The translations under genes were made by a program, and so were the position numbers. DNA of 64,000 nucleotides from Chitinophagales bacterium. GTDB taxonomy: Bacteria > Bacteroidota > Bacteroidia > Chitinophagales > UBA10324. The notes under the pieces are model-generated. The model was not told the DNA's origin and ran no database searches. It saw only the letters and a list, made by a program, of their open reading frames with translations. The stretch is taken from positions 728,684 through 792,683 of the forward strand of contig JAIBAY010000002.1 of assembly GCA_019694975.1 (NCBI GenBank). The letters run 5' to 3'. Positions 60,768 to 64,000 of the stretch are shown here, piece by piece. Positions within the stretch are counted from its first letter, which is position 1. Each line of letters begins with the position of its first letter.

Positions 60768-63423
60768 TACAACTGCTCTGCGTTACAAAGGTGTAAACAT
60801 CGGAATTCGGAGCCTCCATTCAGCATTCCGCTGCAGCGCGGGCAGGCTTAGGTTTTTTATTGTACTCGTGACGTTACATTGTGTTTCCCTTTCCGCCATT
60901 GCACAAATAATTTCCATTCCGCTTACAGGCGATAATACCACCTGGCAATTCCGGATGTTTGGTGATACACTGTGGCACTCTGCCCTTACACCCGGAACTG
61001 TACATACAGATTTAATCAGTAATCAAATGATCCCTGATCCGTTTATCGGCAGCAATGAAGACAGTGTGCAATGGGTTGAAAAACAGGATTGGGAATACCA
61101 GGTTTTTTTTGTCTGCCCCGACAGTATGATCAATCAAACGAATATTGAGTTACAGCTGGAAGGTCTCGATACCTATGCCGATGTTTATCTGAATGACACA
61201 CTGATTTTAGAGGCAGACAATATGTTCAGGAATTACTCCGTCAATGTGCGGAGGATCATCCAAAGCAATCGTAATCACCTCTTCATTCACTTCTATTCCG
61301 CTATAAATAAGGGCTATCAACAAGTGAGTACCCTTCCTTATCAGATGGCCGGCGATGTGGATGGCAAAGCGTTTATACGCAAAGCGCAATACCAGTATGG
61401 CTGGGACTGGGGACCAAGACTACTTACCTGTGGTATTTGGAAACCCATCCACCTCAGGGCGTGGAGCGGATACATGTTGCAGCAGGCATTAATCAGCCTC
61501 GATTCGCTGACGACGGATACGGCATACCTGTCGATTAAAGCACGCATCCATTCCACAACCGAAAAAAAATCCGCTTTCACATTTTCTAATGATGCAACTG
61601 CGGAGGCTTCTACTGCTGTTTTCAACTTGAAGCAAGGCATCAACGATTTTTCCATTCCACTTAAGATTGCACAGCCGCAGCTATGGTGGTGTAACGGCCT
61701 CGGCCCACAGAAGTTGTATGACTTGAAGTTAAGCATTGATGACCCGGTTCGCAGCATCTTGTATCAGGTTAAGTATGGCATCAGGACAATACAACTGCTG
61801 CAAGAAAAAGATACCATCGGTTCCGGATTTGGATTTGAACTAAATGGCATTCCCGTTTTTATGAAGGGCGCCAATTACATTCCGCCTGATAATTTTCTGC
61901 CGCGTGTCGCGAAAATGGATTATGAAAGAATAGTTGATGATGCCGTGGAATGCAACATGAATATGCTCCGGGTTTGGGGTGGTGGCGTTTATGCCGCTGA
62001 CGATTTTTATGAGTTGTGTGATAAAAAGGGAATATTAATCTGGCAGGATTTTATGTTCGCCGGTACGATGGTTCCGGGCGACTCAGCGTTTATTAAAAAT
62101 ATTAAAGAAGAAGTCACTGACAATGTGGTCCGGCTGCGCAATCATCCCTGTCTCGCCTTGTGGTGCGGCAATAATGAAATTGATGAAGCATGGCACAACT
62201 GGGGCTGGCAAGAGCAATACCACTATGATTCTGACACACAACAAAAGCTATGGAATGACTATCAGCATCTGTTTCATGTCATCATACCGGGTCTGCTGAA
62301 CGAATTTGATCCGCAAAGCAACTATGTTACTTCGTCTCCATCAATTGGCTGGGGTCATAAAGAAAGTTTGCAACAAGGTGATGCACATTACTGGGGCGTT
62401 TGGTGGGGAGATGAACCTTTCAATGTTTACAGCCGGAAAGTGGGACGATTTATGAGTGAGTATGGCTTCCAGGCATTACCTGCCATGAGTACTATCAGCC
62501 GATTCACTTCAATGAATGACAGAATCTTACAAAACACAGGGAAAAACAAATTTTCAGCAGTGCTGAATATGCACGAAAAACATCCTACAGGATTTGAAAA
62601 AATTGACACCTATCTGGAAAGAGCTTATCGCACACCGAAAGATTTTGAAAGTTATGTTTATACATCGCAGTTGCTGCAAAGAGATGGTATCACAACTGCT
62701 ATCGAAGCGCACCGACGTTCCAAACCGTATTGCCAGGGAACATTGTACTGGCAACTGAATGATTGCTGGCCCGTGGTTTCGTGGAGCAGCAGGGACTATT
62801 TCGGAACCTGGAAAGCGCTGCAGTATGCCGTGCGGGATCTTTACAAACCGTATATGATTTCCGTCGTTAAGGAAGAACGGTATTATAAAGTGTATATCGT
62901 TTCCGATTCACTGGCTGATGTAACCGGCCTTTTAGAATTGGAACTGCATGATTTCAACGGAACAAAATTAATGTCAGCGGAAAAAATTATTACCGTGGCT
63001 GCCAATCAAAGTCAATTGGTATTTGCAATGGATGAAAAGAAGCTGTCCAAAAATTTTGCCATGGAGAAATCTGTTTTAACTGCCAATTTCAGTGCAGGTA
63101 ATCATCTGCTGGCAGAAAAGAATTATTTCTTTACTCAACCTAAAGACCTATCATTATCTCAGGTGATCATTGAACAGAAAATCACGTACCTGGATGATCA
63201 GTCCGGTTTTGCTGATTATCCATATCAATATCAAATTGAATTGTCAACCGGTAAACTTGCCAAAGACATCTTGCTTGAATGCAAAAACCAGGATGTAAAA
63301 TTCCGGGATAACTTTTTCGACCTGCTTCCTCATCAGGCAAAATCAACCATCCTGTTTTCCAAAAACAAAATCGATGTAGCTGATCTTTCAATCGTGATCA
63401 CATCTTTGGTCGATAGTTATTGA
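60757..63423 (+). CDS. GH2 beta-mannosidase
   Basis: An exported glycosidase of 888 residues of family GH2, of the beta-mannosidase type. A hydrophobic segment (about 32-50, FFIVLVTLHCVSLSAIA) may be a signal peptide after a long N-terminal tail. Sugar-binding domain, Ig-like domain, then catalytic TIM barrel with acid/base Glu474 (WCGNNEIDEAW) and nucleophile Glu568 (MSEYGFQ). The ATG at 60757 overlaps the cutC stop by 11 nt. It likely removes beta-linked mannose, as in the N-glycan core, working with the GH20 upstream. Confidence 0.92.
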   Translation: MISSTTALRYKGVNIGIRSLHSAFRCSAGRLRFFIVLVTLHCVSLSAIAQIISIPLTGDNTTWQFRMFGDTLWHSALTPGTVHTDLISNQMIPDPFIGSNEDSVQWVEKQDWEYQVFFVCPDSMINQTNIELQLEGLDTYADVYLNDTLILEADNMFRNYSVNVRRIIQSNRNHLFIHFYSAINKGYQQVSTLPYQMAGDVDGKAFIRKAQYQYGWDWGPRLLTCGIWKPIHLRAWSGYMLQQALISLDSLTTDTAYLSIKARIHSTTEKKSAFTFSNDATAEASTAVFNLKQGINDFSIPLKIAQPQLWWCNGLGPQKLYDLKLSIDDPVRSILYQVKYGIRTIQLLQEKDTIGSGFGFELNGIPVFMKGANYIPPDNFLPRVAKMDYERIVDDAVECNMNMLRVWGGGVYAADDFYELCDKKGILIWQDFMFAGTMVPGDSAFIKNIKEEVTDNVVRLRNHPCLALWCGNNEIDEAWHNWGWQEQYHYDSDTQQKLWNDYQHLFHVIIPGLLNEFDPQSNYVTSSPSIGWGHKESLQQGDAHYWGVWWGDEPFNVYSRKVGRFMSEYGFQALPAMSTISRFTSMNDRILQNTGKNKFSAVLNMHEKHPTGFEKIDTYLERAYRTPKDFESYVYTSQLLQRDGITTAIEAHRRSKPYCQGTLYWQLNDCWPVVSWSSRDYFGTWKALQYAVRDLYKPYMISVVKEERYYKVYIVSDSLADVTGLLELELHDFNGTKLMSAEKIITVAANQSQLVFAMDEKKLSKNFAMEKSVLTANFSAGNHLLAEKNYFFTQPKDLSLSQVIIEQKITYLDDQSGFADYPYQYQIELSTGKLAKDILLECKNQDVKFRDNFFDLLPHQAKSTILFSKNKIDVADLSIVITSLVDSY

Positions 63424-63716
63424 AATTCTCTGCGCTATGGTAATTATTAACTAGTCTGATTCAGGTTCTTTCCGTAACCGATAACTTATGCGCTCGATTC
63501 TGTACATTAATTTTTAAGGTAATGACGCCAAAAATGGTTAGTGATTTTCTGCTTACAATTTTGTAAAATAGGCGCTGTCAACCTGAAGAGGAAACAAACC
63601 CTGGTGAAGAGCAAGTTGTTGCAACAGCTTTTATTTGCTGAAACTAACATAGCTTAACTATTCCACTGTATGTTTTCAATCATAGATATTAGCTATGATT
63701 AACGAAGTAATCTATG
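63424..63716. other. Gene-free spacer with a perfect 8-bp hairpin
   Basis: No gene is supported in this interval. AATCATAG-atattag-CTATGATT at 63678-63700 is a perfect 8-bp inverted repeat with a 7-nt loop, just upstream of the -7 box at 63717; it could be an operator or an RNA hairpin. No T run follows. Confidence 0.5.
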
Positions 63717-63724
63717 TATGTTTG
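63717..63724 (+). promoter_or_regulatory. Candidate -7 box for the edge gene
   Basis: TATGTTTG matches TAnnTTTG. It contains the TTG at 63722 that opens the next frame, so translation probably begins at the GTG at 63746. No -33 element is clear. Confidence 0.45.
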
Positions 63725-63745
63725 AAACTCATAAATTTATGGCAG

Positions 63746-64000
63746 GTGCGAAAGATAATTTCCATCCTTATTCTTAGTCTTAGTGTCTTTAGCGCTAAGG
63801 CCGGACCCTGCGAAGCCTATTTCACCTTCGACGTAAATGACAATACCATATTTCTTAACGGATCAGAAACTGCAGGCGATGTAGTTTCCTGGCACTGGTA
63901 CATCAATAATGATTTGTTCAGTGATAGCGGGCCGGAAACCGATGTCATAGTAGATGAACCCGGTGAGTATCAGATCTGCCTGGTGATTGAAACGGCTGCA
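63746..64000 (+). CDS. Secreted PKD-domain protein, 3' end beyond the window
   Basis: The frame is open from 63722 (TTG) to the window edge. From GTG 63746 it gives a signal peptide (MRKIISILILSLSVFSAKA) and then the start of a PKD domain: AYFTFDVNDNTIFLNGS and VVSWHWYINN, ending VDEPGEYQICLVI. PKD domains are common in secreted T9SS proteins of Bacteroidota. The rest is outside the window, so the full function cannot be judged. Preferring GTG over TTG is inferred from the overlapping -7 box. Confidence 0.65.
   Translation, partial: MRKIISILILSLSVFSAKAGPCEAYFTFDVNDNTIFLNGSETAGDVVSWHWYINNDLFSDSGPETDVIVDEPGEYQICLVIETAA

Overview
The window comes from a chromosome of a Bacteroidota bacterium, most likely a gliding or surface-associated member near Chitinophagales/Sphingobacteriales. 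The evidence is: type IX secretion C-terminal domains (sorting type A in the protein at 8815, gliding-associated type B in the protein at 45863); Bacteroidota-type promoters (TTG, about 19-20 nt, TAnnTTTG); families largely confined to the phylum (DUF1599 tandem protein, BT_3928-like DoxX/thioredoxin protein); and the FtsZ tail. MurE carries the DNPR motif, so the peptidoglycan probably contains meso-diaminopimelate. No rRNA, tRNA, CRISPR array, prophage or insertion sequence was seen.

Layout. 0.2-4.3 kb: serine biosynthesis (serC, serA) with a DUF1015 gene and a Crp/Fnr regulator whose cysteines match an FNR-type iron-sulfur sensor. 4.3-9.8 kb: a very small HExxH protein, a membrane-anchored papain-like protein, a trans-sulfuration enzyme and a secreted T9SS protein, with a heptamer tandem repeat and a degenerate inverted-repeat element between genes. 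9.9-22.9 kb: cell-surface glycan and lipid genes (GT4, Wzx-like flippase, Wzz-like protein, O-antigen ligase, GT2, hydrolase, acyltransferase, LTA-synthase-like phosphotransferase) plus a SpoIIE-type phosphatase.

23.0-38.9 kb is the division and cell wall (dcw) cluster, read on the minus strand in the order mraZ-rsmH-ftsL-ftsI-murE-mraY-murD-ftsW-murG-murC-ftsQ-ftsA-ftsZ. It is bounded by a candidate MraZ operator (three GTGG boxes at exact 10-bp spacing) upstream of mraZ and a clear intrinsic terminator after ftsZ. murF and ddl are not in it.

39.3-48.8 kb holds aroK, a DoxX/thioredoxin protein and DUF1599 gene, divergent folP and cdaA (c-di-AMP synthesis), an S9 peptidase, a large T9SS type B surface protein and two small genes. 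48.9-54.2 kb is an unusual accessory block: a 3-beta-HSD-like epimerase, an EthD-like protein, and a tight minus-strand operon of DUF1214 protein, sulfotransferase and retinol-dehydrogenase-like SDR. It looks like a pathway that modifies a hydrophobic small molecule or lipid and is the best candidate here for an undescribed system. 54.4-64 kb has a TPR lipoprotein, a metzincin-type protease, and a glycan-salvage run (ROK kinase, GH20 hexosaminidase, CutC, GH2 beta-mannosidase), ending in a PKD-domain protein cut by the window edge.

All functional calls rest on reading motifs and family resemblance by eye; no database search was run.
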